Positions 1 through 13,135 of a stretch of DNA of 50,127 nucleotides are shown here, one piece after another. Under the pieces are notes generated by a model. That model saw nothing but the letters and a program-made list of their open reading frames with translations. It searched no databases and was not told the origin of the DNA. Both the position numbers and the translations under genes were made by a program. The stretch is from Pseudomonadota bacterium (GTDB taxonomy: Bacteria > Pseudomonadota > Gammaproteobacteria > Steroidobacterales > Steroidobacteraceae). The stretch covers positions 1 through 50,127 of the forward strand of contig JAJYLP010000016.1 of NCBI GenBank assembly GCA_021787615.1. Direction: 5' to 3'. The stretch's first letter is position 1; every line of letters starts with the position of its first letter.

Positions 1-2178
<2,178 letters not shown>

Positions 2179-2194
2179 GGCATCAGTCTCGACA

Positions 2195-3400
2195 TCAACG
2201 GGAAACCGCAGGCTGGCGCGGCGGGCTCGCCGTCGCGGCCGGGCTTGCCCCCTGCGCCTGGCGCAGCTGCTCCTGAAGGCGCCGCACCATCAGCTGCACG
2301 AAGCGCTCGAAGAGCGGCTTGACGTCGTGCGGCCCGGGACTGGCCTCGGGGTGGCCCTGGAAGCCGAACACCGGCTGCTCGGCGAAGGTGAGGCCCTGCA
2401 GCGAACCGTCAAAGAGCGAGCGGTGCGTGGCGCGCACGTTCGCGGGCAGCGTCGTCTCATCGACCGCGAAGCCGTGATTCTGGCTGGTGATGAGCACCCG
2501 GCCGGTCTCGAGCTCCTGCACCGGGTGGTTCGCACCGTGGTGGCCGAATTTCATTTTCACCGTGCTCGCGCCGCTGGCGAGCCCGAGGATCTGGTGGCCG
2601 AGACAGATGCCGAACACCGGGATGTCAGTCTGCAGGAACTCCCGCACCGCCTCGATGGCGTACGTGCACGGCTCTGGATCGCCCGGACCGTTGGAGAGGA
2701 AGATCCCATCGGGCGCGAGCGCGAGCGCCTCCTCGGCGCTGGTCTCGGCCGGCACCACAGTCATGCGGCAACCGAAATCAGCCAGCAGCCTGAGGATGTT
2801 GCGCTTGATGCCGAAATCGTAGGCGACGACGTGCAGGCGCTGATGCGAGCGCAGCGTGCGGGCGATCTCCGGCCAGACGCTGCCCTCGTTCCACTGGAAG
2901 GCGCGCCGCGTGGTAACCACCTTGGCCAGATCCATGCCCTTCAAGCCGGGGAACTTGCGCGCCGCGATCACCGCGGCGGCGGCATCGGCCTTCTCACCGG
3001 TCATGATGCAGCCCGGCTGCGCGCCCTGCTCGCGCAGGATGCGCGTCAGGCGGCGGGTGTCGATGCCGGCGATGGCGACGATGCGGCCGCGCTCGAGGAA
3101 TGCGCCGAGCGACTCACTGCCGCGCCAGTTGCTCCAGCGCGCGGGCAGATCGCGCACCACGAGGCCGGCGGCGTAGATCTGCGCGGACTCGAGGTCCTCG
3201 GGCGTCGCGCCGGTGTTGCCGATGTGCGGACAGGTGAGCGTGACGATCTGACGGGCATAGGACGGGTCGGTGAGAATCTCCTGGTAGCCCGTCATCGCGG
3301 TGTTGAAAACGACCTCGCCCGTGGTGTTGCCTTTGGCACCAATCGACTGGCCGCGGAAGACGGTTCCATCCGCCAACGCCAGTACTGCCGGTACGCTCAC
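2195..3400 (-). CDS. carA: Carbamoyl-phosphate synthase small (glutaminase) subunit
   Basis: Class I glutamine amidotransferase subunit that hydrolyses glutamine and channels ammonia to CarB. The 401-residue length is typical. The N-terminal CPSase small domain ([20 protein letters not shown]) is followed by the amidotransferase domain with nucleophile Cys266 in GICLGHQ and His350/Glu352 in GHPEASPGP. The start is GTG at 3400, with GGGAGGA about ten bases upstream. It follows dapB after a 274-base gap holding its own promoter and a structured leader, so expression is probably adjusted separately from the heat-shock genes upstream. Confidence 0.97.
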   Translation of the reverse strand: MSVPAVLALADGTVFRGQSIGAKGNTTGEVVFNTAMTGYQEILTDPSYARQIVTLTCPHIGNTGATPEDLESAQIYAAGLVVRDLPARWSNWRGSESLGAFLERGRIVAIAGIDTRRLTRILREQGAQPGCIMTGEKADAAAAVIAARKFPGLKGMDLAKVVTTRRAFQWNEGSVWPEIARTLRSHQRLHVVAYDFGIKRNILRLLADFGCRMTVVPAETSAEEALALAPDGIFLSNGPGDPEPCTYAIEAVREFLQTDIPVFGICLGHQILGLASGASTVKMKFGHHGANHPVQELETGRVLITSQNHGFAVDETTLPANVRATHRSLFDGSLQGLTFAEQPVFGFQGHPEASPGPHDVKPLFERFVQLMVRRLQEQLRQAQGASPAATASPPRQPAVSR

Positions 3401-3503
3401 TTCGATGAATCCTCCCTCTTCAGATCGGCTCTCACCTCAGCCGGCAGGCGAGTTGGGGCCCGCCGTGCGGGGGCTTTCGGACCGTGACCTGCGGATATAC
3501 AAA

Positions 3504-3535
3504 GCGGGAGGAGTTCTGAGCGAACATCCTCCCGC
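3504..3535 (-). promoter_or_regulatory. Hairpin in the carA leader
   Basis: A perfect 9-bp inverted repeat, GCGGGAGGA at 3504-3512 against TCCTCCCGC at 3527-3535, with a 14-base loop. It lies in the predicted 5' leader of carA mRNA, about 50 bases after the predicted start site. Only three T follow the stem on the transcribed strand, so it is not a classical intrinsic terminator. Attenuation of carAB is known in pseudomonads, which makes a regulatory role plausible but unproven. Confidence 0.5.
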
Positions 3536-3546
3536 CTTGCGTGGAC

Positions 3547-3584
3547 TAACCCGCACACGAATCGAATAACCCGCACACGGATCG
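3547..3584. repeat. Tandem 18-bp direct repeat near the carA transcription start
   Basis: TAACCCGCACACGAATCG (3547-3564) and TAACCCGCACACGGATCG (3567-3584) differ at one base and start 20 bp apart, about two helical turns. They sit directly downstream of the predicted carA -10 box, overlapping the start site and first transcribed bases. They do not resemble an ArgR box. On the carA strand a 10-codon GTG-initiated ORF (3578-3546) spans them. Candidate tandem operator or leader element. Confidence 0.6.
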
Positions 3585-3590
3585 GGCGAA

Positions 3591-3619
3591 ATTCTACGGT
3601 CGGCGGCTGTGAGTGTCCA
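3591..3619 (-). promoter_or_regulatory. Sigma-70 promoter of carAB
   Basis: Read on the minus strand: TGGACA (3619-3614), 17 bp, then TAGAAT (3596-3591). Each hexamer matches the sigma-70 consensus at five of six positions and the spacer is optimal. Predicted start of transcription is near 3584, leaving a leader of about 185 bases before the carA GTG. Confidence 0.7.
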
Positions 3620-3674
3620 CGGAAAATTCGCCCGTTTTCGAGCCGGCGGGGGCGGCGGAAGACGCCGCAGAGAA

Positions 3675-4493
3675 CTACGCAAGCCGTTGATCCGAGAACA
3701 AAATATCGCGCATGAAATACCGGCCCGCCGGCTGCTGCGCGAGCCAGAGCGCGGCCGTCAGGGCGCCGCGGGCGAAGACGTTGCGATCGCTCGCGCGGTG
3801 CCCCAGAACGAGCGTCTCGCCTGCCCCGAGGAAGCGCACGTCGTGCTCGCCGGCCCCATCACCGCCGCGCAGAACGGCGAAGCCGATCTGCCCTGCCGGG
3901 CGCGCCCCGGTGCGCGCCGCGCCCGCACCCGCGAGCGCCTCATCGGCCGGCAGGTCGCGCCCCTCGCCCGCCGCCCGCGCCAGCGCCAAGGCGGTCCCCG
4001 AGGGCGCATCGCGCTTCATCCGGTGATGCGTCTCGAGAATCTCGATGTCAAACGCCTCCGGCAGGGCCCGTGCGGCGGTGCGCACCAGCTCGATCAGCAG
4101 CGTGACGCCGAGGCTGGTGTTCGGCGCCACGAGCAGCGGGATGTGGCGGGCCGCCTCGGCGAGCTCCGCCTCGATCTGCTCGGGATAGCCCGTGACGCCG
4201 AGCAGCAGCGGCGTGCCTGCGCTGCGGCAGGCAGCCAGATTGGCCGCAGTGGCCTCGGGACGGGAAAAATCAATGGCGACATCGGCCGAGGCGAGCGCCG
4301 AAGGCAGATCGGCGCTCACCGCCACCCCGAGCGGCGCGGTGCCGGCGAGCTCGCCGGCATCACGGCCGAGCGCGCCGCTCGCGGCCGAGGCCACCGCCCC
4401 CGTAATCGCCAGATCCGCGAACGAGCGGGCCGCCCGCAGCAGCGACTGACCCATGCGGCCGCTCGCTCCGATGATGACTGCGCGCGTGGCCAT
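3675..4493 (-). CDS. dapB: 4-hydroxy-tetrahydrodipicolinate reductase
   Basis: NAD(P)H-dependent reductase of the lysine/diaminopimelate pathway, so it feeds both lysine and peptidoglycan synthesis. It has 272 residues, normal for DapB. The Rossmann motif GASGRMGQ lies at residues 9-16. The catalytic segment is EILETHHRMKRDAPSGTAL with His156/157 and Lys160. The ATG at 4493 is nine bases after the dnaJ stop, so it is probably read from the heat-shock transcript as well as feeding toward carAB. The dapB-carA-carB order is common in gammaproteobacteria. Confidence 0.96.
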   Translation of the reverse strand: MATRAVIIGASGRMGQSLLRAARSFADLAITGAVASAASGALGRDAGELAGTAPLGVAVSADLPSALASADVAIDFSRPEATAANLAACRSAGTPLLLGVTGYPEQIEAELAEAARHIPLLVAPNTSLGVTLLIELVRTAARALPEAFDIEILETHHRMKRDAPSGTALALARAAGEGRDLPADEALAGAGAARTGARPAGQIGFAVLRGGDGAGEHDVRFLGAGETLVLGHRASDRNVFARGALTAALWLAQQPAGRYFMRDILFSDQRLA

Positions 4494-4502
4494 CGTGCGG
4501 GC

Positions 4503-5627
4503 TTATGCGCCGAAGAAGCGCCGGACGCCCTCGAAAAACCCCTTCTCGCGCGGTGAGTGACGCGTTCCATCCTCGCGCAGCGATTCCTCGAGCTTGCGGA
4601 TCAGCTCGCGCTGCTCGCCCGAGAGATGCACGGGCGTTTCGACCACGACCCGGCAGAACAGGTCCCCGCGCGAGCCGCCCCGCACCGGCTTGACGCCCTT
4701 GGCGCGCAGGCGGAAAACGCGTCCGGACTGCGTCTCGGCCGGGATCTTCAGCACCACGTTGCCGTCGAGCGTCGGCACTTCCACCGTGCCGCCGAGCGCG
4801 GCGGTCGCGAAACTCACCGGAACCTCGCAGGAGAGGTGCTCGCCGTCGCGCTCGAAGATCGCGTGCTCGCGCACGTGCACTTCGACATACAGGTCCCCAG
4901 GCGGTCCGCCGTTGCGTCCGGCCTCGCCCTCGCCGGCCAGGCGGATCCGATCGCCGCTGTCGACGCCGGGTGGGATTTTCACCGAGAGCTTGCGCGTGCG
5001 CCGCACGCGTCCCTGCCCGAAGCAGCTGTCGCACGGGTTGCGGATGACGGTGCCGGCGCCGCGGCACTTGGGGCAGGTCTGCTGCAGCTGAAAGAAACCC
5101 TGGGAGATGCGCACCTGGCCGCTGCCGCTGCAGGTCTCGCAGGTCTGCGGGTGGCTGCCCTTGGCCGCCCCGCTGCCATGACAGGTCTCGCACTCGACCA
5201 GCTTCGGCACCTCGATCTCCACGGAATGGCCGAACACGGCCTCATGCAGATCGAGCTCAAGCTCGTAGCGCAGATCGGCGCCGCGGAACACCTGCGCGTG
5301 GGCGCCGCGGCGCGCCGCGCCAAAGATGTCGCCGAACACGTCCCCGAAAATGTCGCTGAAGGCATCCGCCGCGTTGGCCCGCCCGCGCGCGCCGGCGGCA
5401 GCCGCCTCGACGCCGGCATGGCCGTACTGATCGTACGCGGCGCGCTTTTGCGCATCCGTGAGCACCTCGTAGGCCTCCTTGGCCTCCTTGAAGCGGTCCT
5501 CGGCCTCGTGGTCGCCCGGATTGCGGTCCGGGTGATATTTCATGGCGAGACGCCGATAGGCTTTCTTGACGTCCGCCTCGGTGGCCGTTTTCGGGACGTC
5601 GAGTACTTTGTAGTAGTCTTTTTTCAT
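4503..5627 (-). CDS. dnaJ: Chaperone DnaJ (Hsp40)
   Basis: Co-chaperone that stimulates DnaK ATPase and delivers unfolded substrates. The J domain carries the HPD motif at residues 32-34. A Gly/Phe/Ala-rich linker follows, then four zinc repeats ([32 protein letters not shown]), the two substrate-binding beta domains and a C-terminal dimerisation helix. The length of 374 residues is typical of class A DnaJ. It lies 71 bases downstream of dnaK with a strong hairpin between them. Confidence 0.98.
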   Translation of the reverse strand: MKKDYYKVLDVPKTATEADVKKAYRRLAMKYHPDRNPGDHEAEDRFKEAKEAYEVLTDAQKRAAYDQYGHAGVEAAAAGARGRANAADAFSDIFGDVFGDIFGAARRGAHAQVFRGADLRYELELDLHEAVFGHSVEIEVPKLVECETCHGSGAAKGSHPQTCETCSGSGQVRISQGFFQLQQTCPKCRGAGTVIRNPCDSCFGQGRVRRTRKLSVKIPPGVDSGDRIRLAGEGEAGRNGGPPGDLYVEVHVREHAIFERDGEHLSCEVPVSFATAALGGTVEVPTLDGNVVLKIPAETQSGRVFRLRAKGVKPVRGGSRGDLFCRVVVETPVHLSGEQRELIRKLEESLREDGTRHSPREKGFFEGVRRFFGA

Positions 5628-5644
5628 GCGCCTCGCGCAGCTAA

Positions 5645-5671
5645 AGCGGGGTCCGCGGCGCGGACCCCGCT
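5645..5671 (-). terminator. Hairpin between dnaK and dnaJ
   Basis: AGCGGGGTCCG (5645-5655) and CGGACCCCGCT (5661-5671) form an 11-bp perfect stem, extendable to 12 bp with a three-base loop. On the transcribed strand it is followed by TTTAG, too few T for strong termination. It most likely reduces read-through from dnaK to dnaJ or protects the dnaK mRNA 3' end, adjusting the DnaK:DnaJ ratio. The function is inferred. Confidence 0.55.
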
Positions 5672-5698
5672 CACTATAACGGCTCGGTCAAGCGCCGG

Positions 5699-7660
<1,962 letters not shown>

Positions 7661-7706
7661 GATGTGCTCCGCCGAAATCAGTGTCTTAGGGGTCCGCTGG
7701 GAGAGT

Positions 7707-7735
7707 TTCTGGGGGTACGCCCCGCCGATTCAAGG
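7707..7735 (-). promoter_or_regulatory. Sigma-32-like heat-shock promoter of dnaK
   Basis: On the minus strand: CCTTGAA (7735-7729), 14 bp, CCCCAGAA (7714-7707). This is close to the RpoH consensus CTTGAAA / CCCCATnT, lying 45-75 bases upstream of the dnaK ATG in the 92-base gap after grpE. It would allow heat induction of dnaK-dnaJ independently of the hrcA-grpE promoter. Confidence 0.65.
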
Positions 7736-7752
7736 GCCGCCGGGACAATCCC

Positions 7753-8337
7753 CTAGGCGGGCGCCTTGGCCACGATCACCCGGGCCGGGCGCAGCAGCCG
7801 CCCGTTGAGCTCGAAGCCGCTCTGCACAACCTGCAGCACCGTGTCCGGCGCGGCGGTGGCGGACTCCTGCGCCAGCATGGCCTCGTGGCGCGCCGGATCG
7901 AACGGCTCGCCGAGCGGCCGGATGGGCCTCACGCCGAGCTTCTCCAGCGCCTTGACCAGCAGCTTCAGCGTCGCCTCCTGGCCCTGCCTGAGGCTGCTGA
8001 AGTCGCCCTCGCGCTGATCGGCGCTGTGAATCGCCAGCTCCAGGCTGTCCTGCACGGGCAGCAGCTCGGCGGCGAACTTCTCCAGCCCGTAGCGGTTGGC
8101 CGCCTCGATATCGCGCTGGGCGCGCTTGCGCACGTTGTCGAGCTCGGCCACGGCGCGCAGGTACTGATCGCGCTGCTCCCGCGCGCGCTGCTCGGCCTGT
8201 GCAAGCGCCGCGCGCAGCGGCTCCAGCTCCGTCAGCGGCCCGCCCGCCTCATCGCCCGGGGCCTCAGCCGGTGTGCCCGCGCCTTCGCCGCTGCAACACT
8301 CGCGCGCCGGACTGGCGCCGGCCTCATCAGTGCTCAT
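7753..8337 (-). CDS. grpE: Nucleotide exchange factor GrpE
   Basis: Exchanges ADP for ATP on DnaK. It has 194 residues with an acidic, low-complexity N-terminus, a long coiled-coil helix (residues about 38-95, including RDQYLRAVAELDNVRKRAQR) and the C-terminal beta domain (PFDPARHEAM, VLQVVQSGFELNGRLLRPARVIVAK). All are family hallmarks. It lies 88 bases after hrcA and 92 before dnaK. The start ATG at 8337 gives the usual short disordered head. Confidence 0.97.
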   Translation of the reverse strand: MSTDEAGASPARECCSGEGAGTPAEAPGDEAGGPLTELEPLRAALAQAEQRAREQRDQYLRAVAELDNVRKRAQRDIEAANRYGLEKFAAELLPVQDSLELAIHSADQREGDFSSLRQGQEATLKLLVKALEKLGVRPIRPLGEPFDPARHEAMLAQESATAAPDTVLQVVQSGFELNGRLLRPARVIVAKAPA

Positions 8338-8425
8338 CCGCGTTCCTCTTGCCGTTGTGCCGTCAAAAACCCAAACCTCACCTGCCAGCTCGCGCCGGGG
8401 CGCCGTCAGGCAATCGGTGTGGGGA

Positions 8426-9487
8426 TCAGCGCCGGGAATTCAAGGCGGCGCCCAGCAGTTTCGCCGTCATGTCCACGATGGGGATGACCCGCTCGTAGGC
8501 CATGCGGGTCGGGCCGATCACCCCGAGCACGCCGAACGCCAAGCCCGGCGAGCCGTAGGGCGCCGTGACCACGCTGCAGTCATCGAGGATGCGGTAGCCG
8601 GACTCGTGGCCGATGAAGATCTGCACCCCCTCGGCCCGCAGGCTGTGATCAAGGAGGTGCAGGAAATCGCGCTTCTCGTTGAACGCCTCGAACAGCCTGC
8701 GCAGCCGCTCGACGCCCGAGAGCTCGGCGAGGCTCATCAGATTGGTCTCGCCCTTGATGACGTACTCGAGCTCCCCGTCCGGCGCGCGCCCCTCGAACAG
8801 GTGCTGCGCCATGGAAATCGCCTCGAGCATCACCTGATTCAGGTGCGCCCGGGTCTCGCTCAGCTGGCGCAGGATCTCCTGGCGCACCTCATCGAGGGAG
8901 CGGCCCCGGAACTGATCGTTGAGGAAGTTCGAGGCGCGCCTGAGCTCATCGGGCGAGTAATAGCGCTCGAGCTGGATGATGCGGTTCTGCACCTCGCGCT
9001 CCCCGTACACCAGCACCACGAGCACGCGGTTCTCCGAGAGTCCGACGAACTCGATTTGCGTGATCGAGGCCTGGGTGGCCCGCGGCAGCGTCACCACGCC
9101 CGCCAGGCGCGTCAGGCTCGAGAGCAGCTGCGAGACGGTGCTCACCAGGTCCTTGCCGCTCTCGCGCACCGCCTCGAACTGCCGCTCGATCTCGGCAACC
9201 GCCGCCGCCTCGAGCGGTTGGACCTTCAGCAGCGAGTCGACGAAGAAGCGGTAGCCCTTGTCGGTCGGGATGCGCCCCGCGGAGGTGTGCGGCGAGGCGA
9301 CGAAGCCGAGCTCCTCGAGGTCGGCCATGACGTTGCGGATGGTGGCCGAGGACAGCTGCAGGCCCGACTCGCGCGACAGGGAGCGCGAGCCGACGGGCTG
9401 GCCGTCGCGGATATAGCTCTCCACCAGCACGCGCAGCAGGTGCTGCGCCCGCTCGTTCAGTTGTTCGTCCCGGCCGTCGTGCGTCAT
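8426..9487 (-). CDS. hrcA: Heat-inducible transcription repressor HrcA
   Basis: Winged-helix repressor that normally binds CIRCE elements and is kept active by GroEL. It has 353 residues. The N-terminal HTH ([31 protein letters not shown]) and the [17 protein letters not shown] stretch are strongly conserved. The central dimerisation and C-terminal GAF-like regions follow. It is the first gene of the minus-strand heat-shock block and divergent from nadK. I see no CIRCE repeat in the flanking gaps, so its target (probably groESL) lies elsewhere. Confidence 0.97.
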   Translation of the reverse strand: MTHDGRDEQLNERAQHLLRVLVESYIRDGQPVGSRSLSRESGLQLSSATIRNVMADLEELGFVASPHTSAGRIPTDKGYRFFVDSLLKVQPLEAAAVAEIERQFEAVRESGKDLVSTVSQLLSSLTRLAGVVTLPRATQASITQIEFVGLSENRVLVVLVYGEREVQNRIIQLERYYSPDELRRASNFLNDQFRGRSLDEVRQEILRQLSETRAHLNQVMLEAISMAQHLFEGRAPDGELEYVIKGETNLMSLAELSGVERLRRLFEAFNEKRDFLHLLDHSLRAEGVQIFIGHESGYRILDDCSVVTAPYGSPGLAFGVLGVIGPTRMAYERVIPIVDMTAKLLGAALNSRR

Positions 9488-9537
9488 AGATGAATCGGCT
9501 GGTGCGCGATTGCCGCGCGCGCAGCCGCTCGGGTGAA

Positions 9538-9564
9538 ACTATAGACACCGGGCGCGAGCGTCAA
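9538..9564 (-). promoter_or_regulatory. Probable promoter of hrcA-grpE
   Basis: On the minus strand TTGACG (9564-9559) is followed after 15 bp by TATAGT (9543-9538), about 50 bases upstream of the hrcA ATG. The hexamers are good but the spacer is short; the upstream CTTGACG could also be a degenerate sigma-32 -35 element. Confidence 0.4.
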
Positions 9565-9598
9565 GCAACCGCAGCGCCGTCCTGCTAGGATTTTCCCG

Positions 9599-10480
9599 AT
9601 GACCCCTCCCCGCATCTGCGCGCTGGTCGGCCGATTCACGGATCCGCAGGTGGCCGAATCGGCCCAGGCGGTGCTCGCGCACCTCGCCGGGCGGGGCGTG
9701 ACCGTACGGGTAGACGCCGCCGCGGCGCTCGCGGGCGGCCCCGGCGCAACCGGCGTGCCGCAGAGCGAGCTCGGCCGAGGCGCCGACCTGATGATCGCGG
9801 TGGGCGGGGACGGCACGCTCCTCTATGCGGCCGGTCTGGTCGCGCGCCACGGGGTGCCGCTGCTCGGCATCAACCGCGGCCGCCTCGGGTTTCTCACCGA
9901 CGTCATGCCGCAGGACATTCCCGAGTGCCTGGATGCGGCTCTTGCCGGGCGGCTCGATGCCGACGAGCGCCCGCTGCTGTCGGCCCGGCTGCATCAGGCC
10001 GGCGCGGCCGACCGCGACTGCCTGGCGCTCAATGACGTGGTGCTGCAGAAGCTCGCCACGGGGCGCATGCTCGACTTCGAGACCCGCGTCGCGGGCCGAT
10101 ACGTCAATACCCACGCCGGCGACGGCATCGTGGTGGCGACGGCCACCGGCTCGACTGCCTATGCGCTCTCGTGCGGCGGGCCGATCATCGAGCCGCAGCT
10201 CGACATCGTGGTGCTGGCCCCGATCTGCCCGCACACGCTCTCGGACCGCCCGATCGTGGTCTCGGGCCATTCGCTGATCGAGATCCGGCTGCTCGAGCGG
10301 CCCGACACGCGCGCGCAGGTGACCTGCGACGGCTCGGTGCTCGGCACGCTCGCCACCGGCGATCGCCTGGAGATCCGCCGCGCCGCCGAGCGCATCACGC
10401 TGCTGCATCCGCCCGGCCACGACTACTTCCGGCTGCTGCGCTCGAAGCTGCACTGGGGCCGGGGCGACCTCGAGCGCTGA
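9599..10480 (+). CDS. nadK: NAD kinase
   Basis: Phosphorylates NAD to NADP using ATP. It has 293 residues, with the diagnostic GGDGT motif at residues 69-73, LGINRGRLGFLTD, LNDVVLQ and the substrate loop ATATGSTAYALSCGGPI. The start ATG at 9599 lies 111 bases from the divergent hrcA start. It is followed by recN after only 14 bases, so the two form an operon, an arrangement common in gammaproteobacteria. Confidence 0.97.
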   Translation: MTPPRICALVGRFTDPQVAESAQAVLAHLAGRGVTVRVDAAAALAGGPGATGVPQSELGRGADLMIAVGGDGTLLYAAGLVARHGVPLLGINRGRLGFLTDVMPQDIPECLDAALAGRLDADERPLLSARLHQAGAADRDCLALNDVVLQKLATGRMLDFETRVAGRYVNTHAGDGIVVATATGSTAYALSCGGPIIEPQLDIVVLAPICPHTLSDRPIVVSGHSLIEIRLLERPDTRAQVTCDGSVLGTLATGDRLEIRRAAERITLLHPPGHDYFRLLRSKLHWGRGDLER

Positions 10481-10494
10481 AGCACCGCCGCGCC

Positions 10495-12207
10495 ATGCTC
10501 ACCACCCTGAAGATCCGTGATTTCGCCATCATCGATGAACTCGAGCTCACGCTGCGCGCGGGCCTGACGGTGCTCACCGGGGAGACCGGCGCGGGCAAGT
10601 CCATCGTGGTCGATGCGCTGCAGCTGCTCGCTGGAGGCCGCGGCGGGGCGGAGATGATCCGCCACGGCGCCGAGCGCGCCGACATCAGCGCCACCTTCGA
10701 CGTGCGCGATGCGCCGGCGCAGCTGCGCGAGTGGCTCGAGCGCCAAGCGCTCGAGGAGGAGGAGCTCATCGTGCGCCGCATTCTCGGCGCCGACGGGCGC
10801 TCGCGCGCCTGGCTCAACGGCCAGCCCGTCCCGGTGCAGCTGCTGCGCGAGGCGGCGGAGTTGCTGATCGACATTCACGGGCAGCACGAATTCCAATCGC
10901 TCACCCGCGCCGCCCGCCAGCGTGAGCTGCTCGACGAATACGGGCAGCTCGCGCCGGCGCTCGGTGAGGTGGCCGCCGCCTGCCGGCGCTGGCGGGAGCT
11001 CAATGCGCGCGAGCGCGAACTCGCCGAGGCGGCCCGCGACCGCGACGCACGGCTCGAGCTGCTGCGCCACCAGGTCGCAGAGCTCGCCGCGCTCGAGCTG
11101 GCCGCCGGCGAGCTCGAGCGATTGAGCGAGGAGCGCGCGCGTCTCGCCCATCGCGGCCGGCTCGCCGAAGCGGCGCATGGGGCGCTCGCGCTGCTCTACC
11201 AGGACGAGACGCACAATGCGCACCGCGCCATCGGCCGCGCGCTGCATGCGCTGCGCGCGGTGGCGGGGATCGATCCGCAGCTCACCCCCATCATCGCGCT
11301 TGCGCAGGATGCGGAGGTGAACCTGCGCGAGGCGGCCCGCGAGCTCGAGCGCTACGCCGAGGCGCTCGAGCTCGACCCCTCGCGCCAGAACGCGGTCGAG
11401 AGCCGCCTCGCGGCCATCGAGGATCTGGCGCGCAAGCATCGCCTCGCGCCGGCGCAGCTGCCGGCTCGCGCCGCCGAGCTCGCCGCCGATCTGCAGCGGC
11501 TCGAGCGCGCCGCCGTCGACCTGCAGGCGGTGCGCGCTGAGCTCGCCGAGGCGCTGAGGCAGTACCGCCGGCGCGCCGCGGCACTCTCGAGCGCGCGCGC
11601 CCAGGCGGCGCAGGCCCTGAGCGCAGCGGTCACGGAGCACATGCAGGCGCTCGGCATGGCCGGAGGGTGCTTCGAAGTGGGGGTGACGGCGCGCGAGGCG
11701 GAGCCGGCACCGCATGGCGCCGATGAGGTCGAGTTGCGCGTCAGCGCCAATCCCGGGCAGCCTGTGCGAGCGCTCGCGAAGGTCGCCTCGGGCGGGGAGC
11801 TCTCGCGTCTCTCGCTCGCGGTCGAGGTGGCCAGCAGCGCGCGCGAGACGCGCTGCATGGTGTTTGACGAGGTCGACTCGGGGATAGGCGGTGCGGTCGC
11901 GGAGATCATCGGGCGGGAGCTGCGCACGCTCGGGCAGCGCGGCCAGGTGCTGTGCGTGACGCATCTGCCGCAGGTGGCCTCGCAGGGTCACCAGCATCTG
12001 CGCGTGGCGAAGCACTCCGACGGGCGCGCCACGCGCACCACTCTAGCCGAGCTGCCGGAGAGCGAGCGCATCGAGGAGCTGGCGCGGATGCTCGGCGGCG
12101 TCGATGTCACCGCGACGGCGCGCGAGCACGCCCGCGAGATGTTGCGCGGGTCCGCGCCGCCCGCCCGGGCCCCGGCGCGGCCCAAGCGCGCCGCACCTCG
12201 CCGCTGA
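10495..12207 (+). CDS. recN: DNA repair protein RecN
   Basis: SMC-like ATPase acting in double-strand break repair. It has 570 residues. Walker A GETGAGKS is at residues 29-36, and a long coiled coil rich in Glu, Arg, Ala and Leu spans about 160-400. The ABC signature ASGGELSRLSLAVEV and Walker B CMVFDEVDSGIGG follow. The reading frame is open far upstream into nadK, but ATG 10495 (MLTTLKIRDFAIIDELELTL) is the family start. RecN is often LexA-controlled, yet I find no LexA box in the 14-base gap, so it depends on the nadK promoter or an unseen one. Confidence 0.96.
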   Translation: MLTTLKIRDFAIIDELELTLRAGLTVLTGETGAGKSIVVDALQLLAGGRGGAEMIRHGAERADISATFDVRDAPAQLREWLERQALEEEELIVRRILGADGRSRAWLNGQPVPVQLLREAAELLIDIHGQHEFQSLTRAARQRELLDEYGQLAPALGEVAAACRRWRELNARERELAEAARDRDARLELLRHQVAELAALELAAGELERLSEERARLAHRGRLAEAAHGALALLYQDETHNAHRAIGRALHALRAVAGIDPQLTPIIALAQDAEVNLREAARELERYAEALELDPSRQNAVESRLAAIEDLARKHRLAPAQLPARAAELAADLQRLERAAVDLQAVRAELAEALRQYRRRAAALSSARAQAAQALSAAVTEHMQALGMAGGCFEVGVTAREAEPAPHGADEVELRVSANPGQPVRALAKVASGGELSRLSLAVEVASSARETRCMVFDEVDSGIGGAVAEIIGRELRTLGQRGQVLCVTHLPQVASQGHQHLRVAKHSDGRATRTTLAELPESERIEELARMLGGVDVTATAREHAREMLRGSAPPARAPARPKRAAPRR

Positions 12208-12214
12208 GGCGCCT

Positions 12215-12649
12215 TCAGTGTCCCGGCGTGCGCCGGTGCGGGCAGGCCTCGCGGTGGCAGTGCCCGTAGAGAATCAGGGAATGATCGCGGATCTCGAAGC
12301 GCAGCCGCCGCGCCACCGCGTTCTGGCGCGCCTCGATGCCGTCGTCGACGAACTCTTCGACGTGGCCACAGTCAAGACACACGATATGATCGTGATGGGC
12401 GCCCTGATTGAGCTCGAAGACAGCCATGCCGTCCTCGAAATGATGGCGCGTGACCAGGCCCGCCGCCTCGAACTGCGTGAGCACCCGGTAGACGGTCGCG
12501 AGGCCGATGTCCTCGTGCGACTCGAGCAGCGTGCGGTAGATGTCCTCGGCCGACAAATGCCGCGTCTCGCTGCCGGCGAGGATCTCGAGGATCTTCAGGC
12601 GCGGCAGCGTCACTTTCAGGCCGGCTTTGCGCAGGTCCTTGCCTTCCAC
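12215..12649 (-). CDS. fur: Ferric uptake regulator Fur
   Basis: Iron-responsive repressor. The GTG at 12649 gives 144 residues beginning VEGKDLRKAGLKVTLPRLKI; the TGGAGG ten bases upstream supports it. The open frame extends further, but that part is not Fur-like. The winged helix includes ATVYRVLTQFEAAGLV. Metal-site residues are visible in HHDHIVCLDCGHVEEF (residues 85-100) and in the C-terminal His/Cys cluster (GHCHREACPHR). It is divergent from bamE and converges on recN with a seven-base gap. Confidence 0.96.
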   Translation of the reverse strand: MEGKDLRKAGLKVTLPRLKILEILAGSETRHLSAEDIYRTLLESHEDIGLATVYRVLTQFEAAGLVTRHHFEDGMAVFELNQGAHHDHIVCLDCGHVEEFVDDGIEARQNAVARRLRFEIRDHSLILYGHCHREACPHRRTPGH

Positions 12650-12745
12650 GCGTCTCGAGCCTCCACATATGGCCGTCGCCGGGAAGCGCGGCGGCGCTTG
12701 CACGATCAGGTATGATCCGCCCCAATTATTGCCCATCGGACCTCC

Positions 12746-13135
12746 ATGCGACCAGCTCACTGCATTTCGGCCCTGCGCCTCGCCGCCGCCCTCGCGGCCC
12801 TCTCGGCTCTGCTTGCCGGGTGCGTCTACCGGATGGACATTCAGCAGGGCAACTATCTGGACGGCCACACCGTGCGGCAGCTGAAGGTGGGCATGACGCG
12901 CGTGCAGGTGCGCTACCTGCTCGGCACCCCGATGATCGAGGACACCTTCGACACCGGCCGGTGGGACTACGTCTACTACTTCAAGCGCGGCTACGTGGAG
13001 CGGCCGATCGAGAGCCGCGTGACCGTGTTCTTCCACGACGGGAAAGTCAGCCACTTCGCGCTCTACAACATCCCGAAGGGCCAGCCCATCGCCCCGGGCC
13101 TGCTGCCCTCGGCGAAGAAATTCCCGGTGGGATGA
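12746..13135 (+). CDS. bamE: Outer membrane assembly lipoprotein BamE (SmpA/OmlA)
   Basis: Lipoprotein of the BAM complex that inserts beta-barrel proteins. It has 129 residues: a signal peptide, then lipobox LLAGC with lipidated Cys26, then the SmpA/OmlA fold (QQGNYLDGHTVRQLKVGMTRVQVRYLLGTPM, YYFKRG, VTVFFHDGKVSHF). The bamE/fur divergent pair is classical in gammaproteobacteria. The 96-base gap contains GATCA-ggta-TGATC (about 12704-12717) and a TATGAT that could be part of a promoter. It ends directly against convergent rnfH. Confidence 0.95.
   Translation: MRPAHCISALRLAAALAALSALLAGCVYRMDIQQGNYLDGHTVRQLKVGMTRVQVRYLLGTPMIEDTFDTGRWDYVYYFKRGYVERPIESRVTVFFHDGKVSHFALYNIPKGQPIAPGLLPSAKKFPVG

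Noticed and set aside
10423-12015. 530-codon minus-strand ORF opposite recN
   Set aside because: Antisense shadow of the recN coiled-coil codons.
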